This document shows, one piece after another, positions 26,090 to 34,459 of a stretch of DNA of 64,000 nt. Every line of letters begins with the position of its first letter. The first letter of the stretch is position 1. Source of the stretch: CAYWJA01 sp964458485 (GTDB lineage Bacteria; Patescibacteriota; Gracilibacteria; UM-FILTER-43-11); the NCBI GenBank assembly GCA_964458485.1, contig CAYWJA010000002.1:37004-101003 (forward strand). The letters run 5' to 3'. The translations under genes and the position numbers were made by a program. The notes beneath the pieces are model-generated. The model did not search any database. It was not told where the DNA came from and saw nothing but the letters and a program-made list of their open reading frames with translations.

Positions 26090-26350
26090 TTTGAATATAG
26101 TACTAAATTTGAGTATTATTTTAATATATATTTAATTAAATGTCAATGATTGTTTTTTTAAATACCTTAAATAAACATAATTCCTAAATCTAATTTCTTA
26201 AAAATTTCGTTAGAAATTTTTGTGGTACCCCACAATAGAGGATGTTACCCGCCCGTACCGAATGGTACATTCGGGCGGGGAACTTTTTTTGTATATGCAA
26301 AACAGGAGGTTTTTGTGCCCGAAGTGATGTGTATCCCCTAGGTGGGCTCA
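26090..26350. other. Intergenic region with dispersed repeat A and a GC-rich hairpin
   Basis: No gene is seen. It holds repeat A (26198-26231, identical over 34 bp to 33274-33307), then a hairpin at 26248-26279 (CCCGCCCG paired with CGGGCGGG, inner TACC/GGTA) followed by ttttttt at 26284-26290. On the plus strand this looks like a terminator, although the neighbouring genes are both on the minus strand. Confidence 0.6.
26198..26231. repeat. Dispersed repeat A (34 bp), exact copy at 33274-33307
   Basis: Starts ttaaaaatttcgttagaaat and ends tttgtggtacccc; internally palindromic (aaatttc/gaaattt). After a 12-bp variable stretch both copies continue with gttacccg(c/t)ccg and a GC-rich hairpin, at the same spacing (46 bp from the repeat start). 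Confidence 0.85.
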
Positions 26351-28528
26351 CTATATTTTAAATCTTTTTAGCCTCAATGCATTTAGTACTACAGATACCG
26401 ACGAGAAAGCCATAGCTCCTGCTGATATAGCTGGATTCAAAAAGCCAAGTGCTGCTAGTGGGATACCTATGGAGTTATAAACAAATGCCCAAAATAAATT
26501 TTGTTTAATATTTAGAAGTGTGGCCCTAGACAGCTCAATTGCTTCCACAGCTTTTTTAAGATCTCCTTTTACAAGTACTAAATCACCAGTTTCAATAGCC
26601 ACATCAGTGCCTGTACCCATAGCTATCCCAACATCAGCCTTTGCAAGGGCAGGGGAGTCATTTATTCCATCACCAGCCATGGCAACAAAGTAGCCCTGCT
26701 TTTGTAGATCGGCGATAATTTTAGATTTTTTATCTGGTGCAACTCCTGCATGAACTTCATCAATACCCACTTCATCTGCAATGTGACGTGCAACTTTTTC
26801 ATTGTCTCCGGTTATCATTACAGTATGAATATTTTGTTTTTTTAGTAGTTTAATTGCCTCTTTAGAAGTCTCTTTAATACCGTCTTGCACGCCGAATAAT
26901 GCAAGTACCTTTTTGTTATTAGATAGACATAAAACCGTGTAACCTTTTTCCTGCATCGCATCAATTTCCGATCGACTATCATCACTAAGCACTTTCAAAT
27001 CCCCCATATATTTACTACTGCCGAGATGATATTTTTTATTATCTATTTCGGCCACAACCCCCAAGCCCGTCAATGATTTAAAATTTAAAATTTGTAATTT
27101 AAAATTTAAAATTTTATTTCGTTTAGCATAATCAACAACACTTTTTGCGAGCGGATGCTCAGATTCAGTCTCAAGTGCAAGTGCAATCTTTAATGCTTCT
27201 TTTTCGTCACCCTTTAAAGTCTTAAACTCCTGTACTTCAGGGTGACCTTTTGTAATTGTTCCTGTCTTATCAAAAGCAATGGCTGTTATTTTATGTGCCT
27301 TTTCAAGGCTTTCAGGTTTTTTAATAAGTATTCCCATCTGCGCACCTTTACCAGACCCCACAACTATCGAAATAGGCGTTGCAAGACCAAGTGCACATGG
27401 GCAGGCAATAATCAAAACAGCCACAGTTGGTATCAAGGCATTGGTAATTGCGCCATTACCCATAATCGTCCATCCGATAAACGTAATGATTGCTATGGCC
27501 ATTACTCCCCATACAAAATAACCAGCAACCACATCTACTAACTTTTGAATTGGAGCTTTATGCATTTGAGCCTCCTGAACCATTTTTATTATTTGTGAAA
27601 GCATAGTTTCTGATCCTACTTTGGTGGCTTGCATGGTGAATGCAGTATTACCATTAATTGTTGCACCAATTACTTTATTACCTTCATTCTTATCCACAGG
27701 AATACTTTCACCAGTCACCATTGATTCATCAATAGTTCCATAACCTTCAATAATTACCCCGTCAGTGGGAATTTTTTCACCAGGCTTTACGCGTAATTTA
27801 TCTTTTAATTTAATTTGATCAGCAGGTATATCCTCAGTACTACCATCGGATTTAATTAAATGGGCAACTTTGGCTGAAAGTTCCAAAAGTTTGCGTATTG
27901 CACCACTAGCTTTGCCCTTTGCCCTAGCTTCCAGATAACGTCCAAGTAGTATAAAAGTAACAATCACAGCCACATCCATAAAATATTCTTCATGGATTTT
28001 GGTAAAGAACATTAAATAAGTCGAATAAAGGAATGCAGCACCAACTCCAAGGGCTACCAGTGTATCCATTGCTGGTCGACCTTTAAAAAGATCCGGTATG
28101 CCTTTGGTAAAAAAGCCTCTGCCGCTATATAAAATAATAACGAGCGATAATATCATCATTATTTCCATACCAATACTTACTTTCCATACAAATCCAAGAA
28201 ATAAAATGATCGCACTTAAAACAGCAGACACAATAAGCTTTATCAATCTTTCTTTAATATGAACCCTATCTTCCATTTGAGCATGGCCGGCATGATTATC
28301 ATGTTCATGTTTGTCATCTGTAACCATAGCTTTATATCCAGCTTTTTTAACAGCATTTAAAATATCTTTTTCTTTTAATTTATTTGAATCAAAAGTTATA
28401 CTACCGCTTTTCATTGGCAGATTTACCACAGCTTCAGATACTCCATCAAGTTCTTTTAAATCATTTTCTATATGTAGTACACATGATGCACATGTCATTC
28501 CGGTGATTTTGAGATTTATAGTTTTCAT
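26351..28528 (-). CDS. copA: Copper-translocating P1B-type ATPase
   Basis: ATP-driven Cu(I) export across the membrane. At 725 residues it has one N-terminal HMA domain (GMTCASCVLHIE, residues 9-20), a His-rich linker (DDKHEHDNHAGHAQ), eight predicted helices, the TGES actuator motif (VTGESIPVD), the CPC metal site IACPCALGLATP (about 374-385), phosphorylation site AFDKTGTITKG (about 418-428), an HP motif in ESEHPLAKS, TGDNEKVA and GDGINDSPALA. Residues about 471-484 (ILNFKLQILNFK) are extra and are encoded by an AAATTTAAAATTT repeat at 27076-27115, which sits in the nucleotide-binding domain. It is the last gene of the copper block headed by csoR. Confidence 0.96.
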   Translation of the reverse strand: MKTINLKITGMTCASCVLHIENDLKELDGVSEAVVNLPMKSGSITFDSNKLKEKDILNAVKKAGYKAMVTDDKHEHDNHAGHAQMEDRVHIKERLIKLIVSAVLSAIILFLGFVWKVSIGMEIMMILSLVIILYSGRGFFTKGIPDLFKGRPAMDTLVALGVGAAFLYSTYLMFFTKIHEEYFMDVAVIVTFILLGRYLEARAKGKASGAIRKLLELSAKVAHLIKSDGSTEDIPADQIKLKDKLRVKPGEKIPTDGVIIEGYGTIDESMVTGESIPVDKNEGNKVIGATINGNTAFTMQATKVGSETMLSQIIKMVQEAQMHKAPIQKLVDVVAGYFVWGVMAIAIITFIGWTIMGNGAITNALIPTVAVLIIACPCALGLATPISIVVGSGKGAQMGILIKKPESLEKAHKITAIAFDKTGTITKGHPEVQEFKTLKGDEKEALKIALALETESEHPLAKSVVDYAKRNKILNFKLQILNFKSLTGLGVVAEIDNKKYHLGSSKYMGDLKVLSDDSRSEIDAMQEKGYTVLCLSNNKKVLALFGVQDGIKETSKEAIKLLKKQNIHTVMITGDNEKVARHIADEVGIDEVHAGVAPDKKSKIIADLQKQGYFVAMAGDGINDSPALAKADVGIAMGTGTDVAIETGDLVLVKGDLKKAVEAIELSRATLLNIKQNLFWAFVYNSIGIPLAALGFLNPAISAGAMAFSSVSVVLNALRLKRFKI
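27076..27115. repeat. Word repeat inserted in frame within copA
   Basis: atttaaaatttaaaatttgt followed by aatttaaaatttaaaatttt. It adds the duplicated residues LNFK...LNFK without breaking the frame. Confidence 0.75.
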
Positions 28529-28540
28529 TATACTTATTGG

Positions 28541-29155
28541 TTATTTAAGGGCTTTTGCAAGGCTAATCATTCCATACGCGTTATAAATATATTCAATTTT
28601 TTTAAAACCTGACTCTTTCATCCATTTTGTATATTTACCTTCAAGCGCGTCATTCATGTGTTCAAAATTTTTAAATAATTTTACGAATATTTTTCCAAAT
28701 AGATTGGTTGGCTTAGAGAAATCAAAAAGATAGAATCTACCACCTGGCTTTAAAATACGATAAATCTCTTTTATCATTTGATCTTTTTCATACGATTTTA
28801 AATGATGGATCATAAGAGTGCTGGTAACAACATCCAAGCTATTATCCGGAAATGGAAGTTTGGTAGCAGATGATTCTATAAATTCAATTCTATCTGATAA
28901 TTTATTGCGTGCGATTTTGAGTATTTTTGGGTCAACATCCAGGCCGATTAATTTACTATTCGGATGTTTGCCGTGTAAAATGCCTAATAAATTTCCCGGA
29001 CCACATCCGATGTCTAATAAAGTTTCTTCTGACTTGAGTTGTATATACTTTGTAATCTTCCGGAATATTGTTCCGAAAAATATTCTCATAAAAGGGCTAT
29101 AAAAATGGGACAAAAAATTATAATGCGCTGCTGGTATGAATTTATTATTTTTCAT
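28541..29155 (-). CDS. SAM-dependent class I methyltransferase
   Basis: A 204-residue Rossmann-fold methyltransferase. Motif I is LLDIGCGPGNLLGIL (about residues 44-58), motif II LIGLDVDPKIL, an acidic loop SATKLPFPDNSLDVVTS, post-motif LMIHHLK, and LKPGGRFYLFDFSKP. This is the UbiE/menaquinone-type methyltransferase family, but with no quinone genes nearby the substrate is unknown. It lies 12 nt upstream of copA in the same direction and so is probably in the copper operon. Similar small methyltransferases are often placed beside heavy-metal genes, but the role is not established by sequence. Confidence 0.88.
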   Translation of the reverse strand: MKNNKFIPAAHYNFLSHFYSPFMRIFFGTIFRKITKYIQLKSEETLLDIGCGPGNLLGILHGKHPNSKLIGLDVDPKILKIARNKLSDRIEFIESSATKLPFPDNSLDVVTSTLMIHHLKSYEKDQMIKEIYRILKPGGRFYLFDFSKPTNLFGKIFVKLFKNFEHMNDALEGKYTKWMKESGFKKIEYIYNAYGMISLAKALK

Positions 29156-29160
29156 TTGCT

Positions 29161-29309
29161 GTCATATTGCTAAATATAAAAATGTAAAATGAGAATTTGA
29201 AATCTGAGATCCAAAATGCGAAATCGAGCGAACCATGAACCCGAACGAGAACCATATACCCGAACGGAGTGAGTGGTGTATGGGAGCGAGTGGTTCATGG
29301 AAAGCGAGT
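29161..29309. repeat. Inverted word repeats between DsbA and methyltransferase genes
   Basis: aaccatgaacccgaacgaga and accatatacccgaacggagt are answered by gtggtgtatgggagcgagtg and gtggttcatggaaagcgagt, giving an imperfect hairpin of about 80 bp. No gene is seen. Confidence 0.65.
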
Positions 29310-30080
29310 CTATTTTTTAAGTTCAGCTTCAATAATTTTTTCAAATGCACTGAATGGCTGTGCACCGGAAAGTAAATTACCGTTGATCAAAAACGCCGGT
29401 GTACCGTTTATGCCTGCTTTGGAGCCATCAGCTATATCTTTTGCAACTTCTTTTTTATATTTTTCATTATCTAAACATGTTTTAAATTTTGCTGCATTCA
29501 CACCGACTTGTTTAGCTAGATCGTATAATTTTGATTTTTGCATACCTTTGCCATTTGAAGTTGTGCTTTGGAAAATAAGGTCGTGATATTTGTAATAAAC
29601 GCTATCACCACCCAGTTCCCCTGCACACTCCGCAGCCATTGCTTGTTGAGTTGCTAATGGATCATGAAACCCTAAAGGAAAATCACGAAATATTATTTTT
29701 ACCTTTCCTGTATCTACATATTTTTTTTTGATTTTAGAATAAGTATCAGTAAAATATTTTTTGCAGAAAGGACATTCATAATCTGACCATTCAATTATGG
29801 TAACTTTTGCATTTTTATTTCCTAAAACTGCATCAGTATCCGTAAAATCACCAGTAATTTTTTTAGGCTTATTGGCTTCTGCCTGAGCTTTTGCATAGTC
29901 ATCCTGCTGTTTTTTAATATAGGCTTCAATACCCTTTTTTATTTCTGTTTGCAGATTAGCATTTGAAGATTTTGAACCACCTTTTAAATAAGTGAATCCA
30001 TTAAAAAGTAGCGCTATTGAAACCATTACGGAGGCAAAAATAATTGTACCCCTTAGCTCCTTTTGTTTATTGTCGAACAT
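29310..30080 (-). CDS. Membrane-anchored DsbA-family thiol oxidoreductase
   Basis: A 256-residue protein with one N-terminal helix (GTIIFASVMVSIALLFNGF, about 10-28) that anchors a periplasmic or surface-facing domain. The catalytic motif is CPFC within DYECPFCKKYFTDTY (about residues 97-111), followed by IIFRDFPLGFHD, the helical domain (AAECAGELGGDSVYYKYHD) and the cis-Pro loop GINGTPAFLINGNLLSGAQP. This is the BdbD/DsbA-like thioredoxin family that oxidises or isomerises exported Cys proteins. Within the copper block it could maintain the Cys-rich copper proteins (DUF2318 and cupredoxin fusion); this is inference. Confidence 0.93.
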   Translation of the reverse strand: MFDNKQKELRGTIIFASVMVSIALLFNGFTYLKGGSKSSNANLQTEIKKGIEAYIKKQQDDYAKAQAEANKPKKITGDFTDTDAVLGNKNAKVTIIEWSDYECPFCKKYFTDTYSKIKKKYVDTGKVKIIFRDFPLGFHDPLATQQAMAAECAGELGGDSVYYKYHDLIFQSTTSNGKGMQKSKLYDLAKQVGVNAAKFKTCLDNEKYKKEVAKDIADGSKAGINGTPAFLINGNLLSGAQPFSAFEKIIEAELKK

Positions 30081-30098
30081 ATAAATTTGGTTAAATAA

Positions 30099-30608
30099 TT
30101 AAAAGAATTTTTGAATGTTGTTGAGGTCGGATTCAGAAATGACGATATTGCCATCTTTTATTTTTAAATCAGGATTAATTGGTACCGGATTACACCCTCC
30201 CTTTTCAGTTGCAATCTTGTTAAGGGGGTAGCTATTTCCGCATGTATTACAAGTCATAAATTCTCCTTCCTGGCGAAATCCCTGCAAGGCGCCACCACAT
30301 ACCTGGCAGCCATTAGCCGCAGCACGTAATTTTCCATCCGGGCTTTTTACTACAAAAAAGTAAACAGGATTTCCGTTTGATAGGGTTGTATTAAAATAAT
30401 GCGCTTTGCCATCACTTGCAGACGAAGCTTTAATGGTAATGCCATCACTGCTCATTGAAATAAAATTACCCTTTGTCCCCTTGAAAGTTTTTGTGCTACT
30501 TGAATTTACCGATGCATTTGCATTATCTGCCTGTTTGCTCAAGTCCACATCTGCACAACCGGTTAAAAGTATTGTGATTGGGATTATTAGTATTAATAGT
30601 TTTTTCAT
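30099..30608 (-). CDS. DUF2318-like metal-binding lipoprotein
   Basis: A 169-residue probable lipoprotein: signal peptide KKLLILIIPITILLTGC with the lipobox LTGC at residues 14-17. The mature part contains HYFNTTLSNGNPVYFFVVK and DGKLRAAANGCQVCGGALQG, then MTCNTCGNSYPLNKI and a further Cys in GGCNPVPI. This pattern (CxxC ... CxxC) matches DUF2318, described as Fe-S or metal-binding membrane-associated proteins. Its position between the DsbA gene and the HMA-TauE-cupredoxin gene suggests extracytoplasmic copper handling. Confidence 0.85.
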   Translation of the reverse strand: MKKLLILIIPITILLTGCADVDLSKQADNANASVNSSSTKTFKGTKGNFISMSSDGITIKASSASDGKAHYFNTTLSNGNPVYFFVVKSPDGKLRAAANGCQVCGGALQGFRQEGEFMTCNTCGNSYPLNKIATEKGGCNPVPINPDLKIKDGNIVISESDLNNIQKFF

Positions 30609-30629
30609 AATAATTGATTAGATTAAAAA

Positions 30630-32081
30630 TTAAGAACATCCTCCTCCACACCCAGCACCTCCATTACAAGTTCCACCACAGGATCCATCACATGCTGAGG
30701 CAGGCATAGGCTGAGATGCTTCAGTCGCAGTTGTCGCACTTACTTTTCCTTTTTCATCGGTTACTATAAATCTTCCATTAATCATTCCCATCCAGCATGA
30801 AAAAGACAGCACCCCTTCTTTTGTGGGAGTAAATTCAATGACATTTTGTCCAACATTTATTTTTTTACGAATATTTAATTTAGGTATAACAATTTCATTA
30901 CTACAACCGGATACATTTATTCCATTTATTTCCCAACGGACAGGAATTCCTTTTTTAACTTTAAATTCAGTTGGCTTAAATACCCAATCCACATTCATTT
31001 TTACAGTCTGTACATTGCCGGATATTGTTGAGCTGGCAGCAGATCCGCCTGTTTTCCAAAAATCAATTGTAATAGGTGATCCAGACAAAACTAAACCCGA
31101 ATTAAATGAATATAATCCAAAAAAGAGTATTACAACTCCAATAAAACGATAAAAAAACTGCATTTTTTCTTTATGTGCATATGTAGATCCTATGCCGATC
31201 GAAATAAGTACAGGCATAGTGCCAAGCGCAAAAGCACCCATTATAAGAGCTCCTGTAATAAAATTTTGTGATGTTACTGCTGCAAGCTGCATTGTTTGGG
31301 TAAAGCCGCATGGAAGAAAAAATGTTAAAACACCAATAATAATCGGCATCAAATGATGATCACTGTCTTGTAGTTTATGAATAGGCTTAGATAGAAACTT
31401 CGGCAAATGGAAGCCAAGCTTTGTAATGTTTGGAACAATATTCAAGATTTGAAGACCTATATAAAACATTATTATTGCAATCGCAATAGTCAAATAGCCA
31501 GTAAAAGATAAAGAATAATTAATTTTACTGCCAATAAGTCCGAGTATCCCTCCGAGAACTGCGAAACCTCCTATTCTACCCAGGTGAAAGTAAATATGGG
31601 GTGTTGCACGAGCAATAAAATGATTTTTACGACCATTTTCTACATCAACAACTGCCCCAAAGCTCATAACAATACCTCCAGTCAGTGCTAGACACGTTGA
31701 AAGCGATGCAACTATACCCATAAAAAGAGCAATAAATATATTGATACGTGTACCAAAATTAGGTAACAAACGCATTATTTCTATTTTTTGCAGTATGAAA
31801 AGAAATGCCATAATGCCAATGGCAATAAGAATGATTTGTAGATAGTCCGGTTTGTTTTTTTTCTTAGCATGGTGTTTTTCTATAACTAATTCATATCCAC
31901 ATTTTTTTATAACCCTTTCAATATCGGATTTATTAACATTGTTATCGTATTCAATTTCGGCAATACCCTTTTTATGAGAGATTTTGCAATTTTTAATACC
32001 TGGAATTTTTTTTAATTCCTTTTCCAGAATTACTTCACAACTTACGCAGTGCATACCTTTGATATAAAATTTATGTTTCAT
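30630..32081 (-). CDS. HMA - TauE/SafE-like membrane - cupredoxin fusion protein
   Basis: A 483-residue three-part protein. Residues 1-70 are a heavy-metal-associated domain (GMHCVSCEVILEKEL). Residues about 78-330 hold seven or so membrane segments of the TauE/SafE/DsbD_2 type (ALFMGIVASLSTCLALTGG and TFFLPCGFTQTMQL, each with a membrane Cys). Residues about 360-450 form a cupredoxin-like domain (VRWEINGINVSGCSNEIVI, GVLSFSCWMGMINGRF). The tail is Cys/Gly-rich (CDGSCGGTCNGG). Such fusions are associated with copper delivery or export. It is the first large gene after csoR, and its upstream spacer is a CTCAAGT word repeat. Confidence 0.88.
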   Translation of the reverse strand: MKHKFYIKGMHCVSCEVILEKELKKIPGIKNCKISHKKGIAEIEYDNNVNKSDIERVIKKCGYELVIEKHHAKKKNKPDYLQIILIAIGIMAFLFILQKIEIMRLLPNFGTRINIFIALFMGIVASLSTCLALTGGIVMSFGAVVDVENGRKNHFIARATPHIYFHLGRIGGFAVLGGILGLIGSKINYSLSFTGYLTIAIAIIMFYIGLQILNIVPNITKLGFHLPKFLSKPIHKLQDSDHHLMPIIIGVLTFFLPCGFTQTMQLAAVTSQNFITGALIMGAFALGTMPVLISIGIGSTYAHKEKMQFFYRFIGVVILFFGLYSFNSGLVLSGSPITIDFWKTGGSAASSTISGNVQTVKMNVDWVFKPTEFKVKKGIPVRWEINGINVSGCSNEIVIPKLNIRKKINVGQNVIEFTPTKEGVLSFSCWMGMINGRFIVTDEKGKVSATTATEASQPMPASACDGSCGGTCNGGAGCGGGCS

Positions 32082-32088
32082 AAATTTT

Positions 32089-32118
32089 AAGTCTCAAGTG
32101 TGAGTCTCAAGTCTCAAA
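32089..32118. repeat. CTCAAGT word repeats upstream of the HMA-TauE gene
   Basis: aagtctcaagtgtgagtctc followed by aagtctcaaa, almost the same as the in-frame repeat at 45665-45693. Confidence 0.7.
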
Positions 32119-32154
32119 ATTAATCAATTTATAACTCAAGACTTCCACTTAAGG

Positions 32155-32427
32155 TTATTTAGATTGTGCTATTTTTAAAATTCTAATAAGTTCTGACATT
32201 TTTTCTTCTATATCTTTCTTTTTTCCAGATTTACATGCGTTTTTAACGCAATGATCTACATGACCTTGTAAAAGTGTCATATTCGCAGATTTTAAAAGAC
32301 CTATTACTGCAAGGCTTTGCTGTATAACATCAATGCAGTATTTATCTTCTTCAATCATTTTCATTATTTTTTCAATAGATGTTTTTGCCTTTTTCATGGC
32401 AATCATTACTTTATTTGGATTATGCAT
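32155..32427 (-). CDS. csoR: CsoR-family copper-sensing repressor
   Basis: A 90-residue all-helical DUF156 protein. The Cu(I) ligand set C-H-C is present: Cys in EEDKYCIDVIQQ (about residue 35) and His/Cys in LQGHVDHCVKNAC (about 60-70). CsoR binds operator DNA when Cu-free and releases it on Cu(I) binding. It is the first gene of the copper block and has a near-perfect palindrome 20 nt upstream (32447-32475), so it probably represses itself and the downstream HMA-TauE, DUF2318, DsbA, methyltransferase and copA genes. RcnR/FrmR relatives differ in ligands, and the C-H-C set favours copper. Confidence 0.93.
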   Translation of the reverse strand: MHNPNKVMIAMKKAKTSIEKIMKMIEEDKYCIDVIQQSLAVIGLLKSANMTLLQGHVDHCVKNACKSGKKKDIEEKMSELIRILKIAQSK

Positions 32428-32446
32428 AGTAATTTAAATTAATTAT

Positions 32447-32475
32447 TAATACCTATACCTAGGGTACAGGTATTA
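32447..32475. promoter_or_regulatory. CsoR operator, 29-bp palindrome
   Basis: Reads taatacct-a-tacc-tag-ggta-c-aggtatta; both outer octamers are exact complements and the inner tacc/ggta also pair. The A/T-rich flanks with a tacc...ggta core fit known CsoR operators. A TTGACT -35-like hexamer (minus strand) lies at 32483-32488, so bound repressor would cover the promoter. Confidence 0.8.
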
Positions 32476-32498
32476 AAATGAAAGTCAAGATAAAATAA

Positions 32499-32537
32499 TT
32501 TACAGCATCTGCGATGGGTAAATATTTTTAATGGTAC
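32499..32537. repeat. Copy of the tRNA-Arg 3' flank (repeat E)
   Basis: 39 nt matching 34730-34768 at about 35 positions, including cgatgggtaaatattttt and atggtac. In the second location this sequence is the immediate 3' flank and CCA end of tRNA-Arg(TCT). Confidence 0.75.
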
Positions 32538-32568
32538 ACTCCACTAGAGGACGTTAGAACTTTTTTGA

Positions 32569-32964
32569 TTAAATTTCAATAAAAATAACCTGACCTTCTT
32601 TTTCCCGGAACAAAATATCAAATTTATCAAAAATACCTTTTCTGCCAAGCAAGCACTCAACTTCCTCTTTGGCTATTAAAACAGGAATTTTAAATGAATT
32701 ATCTTCAATGGTAATAGTAAGGTGAGATTTTTTCGTATGAATAAAAGCCAAATTTGCAATCTCAACCTTTATCTCTTTAGTATTTATATTTTTGTAATTT
32801 AGGCCCAAAACAGCAGCATCAGATTTTGAAATCAATGTGTAATCTGCGCCACTATCAATAAGTAATCTAAAATAACGGGATTTATTTTTAGATAAACCGA
32901 GCTTAGCCATAATCATAGGCCTACCTTTAATGTAAGGAAATTTAAACTGCGAGGATTTTGCCAT
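32569..32964 (-). CDS. Retropepsin-like aspartic protease
   Basis: A 131-residue single-domain protein with the retroviral-type aspartic protease motif LIDSGADYTLIS (D-S-G, about residues 36-47). A second conserved hydrophobic-glycine turn is visible in ECLLGRKGIFDKFDI. Such enzymes act as dimers. The preceding strand region SQFKFPYIKGRPMIMAKLG fits the N-terminal beta sheet. Its ATG lies 23 nt inside the end of the upstream DUF5678-like gene, so the two are translationally coupled. No signal peptide is seen, so it should act in the cytosol. The substrate is unknown; the partner protein could be target or regulator. Confidence 0.85.
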   Translation of the reverse strand: MAKSSQFKFPYIKGRPMIMAKLGLSKNKSRYFRLLIDSGADYTLISKSDAAVLGLNYKNINTKEIKVEIANLAFIHTKKSHLTITIEDNSFKIPVLIAKEEVECLLGRKGIFDKFDILFREKEGQVIFIEI

Positions 32965-33148
32965 GTATTCTTGAGATCATAAATTCTTCTTCTTCAATGT
33001 CCGGCATAACTTCTTTTGCCTTATTTAAAGCTTCTACAGCATTTTTACCAAAGGCAACAACTTTACCGCTTAAAAGAGATATAGCTGTTTCACCTTTATG
33101 TTTTTCCGCCAATGCTGAAGAAATTTTTGGAGGTTTAGGCATATTCAA
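32942..33148 (-). CDS. DUF5678-like small protein, partner of the retropepsin
   Basis: A 68-residue protein with the pattern AEKHKGETAISLLSGKVVAF, GKNAVEALNKAKEVMPD and EEFMISRIHGKILAV, which resembles DUF5678 (small alpha/beta proteins with a 'wVA...gkVva.G' core). It overlaps the retropepsin gene by 23 nt in a different frame. Overlapping small-gene/enzyme pairs of this kind look like toxin-antitoxin or enzyme-inhibitor modules, but no such role is known to me for this pair. Confidence 0.7.
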   Translation of the reverse strand: MNMPKPPKISSALAEKHKGETAISLLSGKVVAFGKNAVEALNKAKEVMPDIEEEEFMISRIHGKILAV

Positions 33149-33454
33149 AATATTTAATATATTTTAATTATATTTATTTTAATAAAAAAATTCAATAGAA
33201 AGTCAAAAATATGCCTTAAATAAGGCAAAAATTTCTATCTCAATTTTTATTCCTTAATCCTTATCCTTGTTCCTTAAAAATTTCGTTAGAAATTTTTGTG
33301 GTACCCCCTAGCGTATGAAGTTACCCGTCCGAACGTACCGCTTGCGCGGAAGATAAGACGCGTTCGATACGGGCGGGAAACCAGGATTTTAGTTCATTAA
33401 TATTGCTTTTTTGGATATTTTTGGATATAATATAGATATAATATCCATAAGCAT
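33149..33454. other. Intergenic region with dispersed repeat B and GC-rich hairpin
   Basis: No gene is seen. Repeat B (33274-33307) is identical to repeat A at 26198. It is followed by gttacccgtccg (from 33320) and a closing cgatacgggcggg (to about 33377). A TATAAT-like sequence (tggatataatat, about 33421-33432) precedes the Fic gene. Confidence 0.6.
33274..33307. repeat. Dispersed repeat B (34 bp), exact copy of 26198-26231
   Basis: Direct copy in the same orientation as repeat A, 7.08 kb away. The two copies bracket the whole copper block and the retropepsin pair. Confidence 0.85.
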
Positions 33455-34459
33455 ATGTTTGAAAAAATAGATCAATTAAAGAAAAGGCTGGATGAATTAC
33501 GCCCACTGGATCCAGATATGGAAAAAGTATTACAGGAAAAGTTGAGAATCGAATGGACGTATAATTCAAATGCTATTGAAGGGAATACTCTGACTTTTGG
33601 TGAAACTGCCTTTTTTCTCAGGGAAGGGCTTACTTCCGAAGGAAAGCCCTTAAAAGATTATTTGGAAGCCAAAAATCATGCTGAAGCTATTGATGCTTTA
33701 CATGATGTTGTAAGTAAAAAAAGAAAGATTAATGAAAGCTTTATAAAAGAGCTACATTCACTTTTACTAAAAGATATTCATTTTACTTATGCAAAAGGAG
33801 CTAATGGAGAATTGATTAAAAAACCATTACACGCAGGGCAATACAAAAAACAGCCAAATCATGTTTTAACGTTATCTGGAAAGATTCATCATTATACGGA
33901 TCCTTTACATGTAAAGGATGAAATGGAAGATTTGATTAATTGGCTTAATAAGTCTAAAAATTCTCACATCGTGGAAAGAGCTGCAATATTTCATTATCGT
34001 TTTGTAAAAATTCATCCATTTGATGATGGTAATGGTCGTTTAGCCCGACTTTTGATGAATTTGATTTTAATGCAAGGTGGTTATCCAATTTGTATAGTAA
34101 AAAATGAGCACAGAAGAAAGTATATTCAGGCGATAGAAATTACCGACGATACAAAAGATACAAGTTTTTTTATCCAGCTTATTGCCAATGAGCTTATTGA
34201 TACATTAAAAATGATTCACAATGCTTTAAATAAAAAATCTGTGGATGATTTATATGAAATACGCACTCGATTAAATAGAGATGAACGATATGAACGAATT
34301 TTGAGATTTGTAGGCAATAAACCACTTGCCATCAGCCAGATTGAAGAGTTAGTTAGAATAAAAAGACCTACATTAAAAAAAGATTTGGCTAATTTAGTGT
34401 CTGCTGGAAAGATTAAGAAAAAAGGGGTTGGGAAAGGGGTTTTGTATTATAAAGATTAG
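33455..34459 (+). CDS. Fic family protein (class II type) with C-terminal winged helix
   Basis: A 334-residue Fic-domain protein, probably transferring AMP (or another nucleotide moiety) to a hydroxyl of a target protein. The catalytic motif is HPFDDGNGRLARLL (about residues 187-200), matching HPFx(D/E)GNGRxxR. The N-terminal autoinhibitory helix is visible as YNSNAIEGNTLTF (about 36-48), with the Glu that blocks ATP binding, which makes it class II. The C-terminal 70 residues form a winged-helix-like domain (LAISQIEELVRIKRPTLKKD) that may bind DNA for autoregulation. A second Fic gene with a similar layout, but no clear winged helix, is at 49683. Confidence 0.93.
   Translation: MFEKIDQLKKRLDELRPLDPDMEKVLQEKLRIEWTYNSNAIEGNTLTFGETAFFLREGLTSEGKPLKDYLEAKNHAEAIDALHDVVSKKRKINESFIKELHSLLLKDIHFTYAKGANGELIKKPLHAGQYKKQPNHVLTLSGKIHHYTDPLHVKDEMEDLINWLNKSKNSHIVERAAIFHYRFVKIHPFDDGNGRLARLLMNLILMQGGYPICIVKNEHRRKYIQAIEITDDTKDTSFFIQLIANELIDTLKMIHNALNKKSVDDLYEIRTRLNRDERYERILRFVGNKPLAISQIEELVRIKRPTLKKDLANLVSAGKIKKKGVGKGVLYYKD

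Noticed and set aside
26248..26290. Terminator of copA
   Set aside because: The hairpin has its T-run on the plus strand, whereas copA is on the minus strand; on the minus strand no T-run follows. It is left as an unassigned hairpin.
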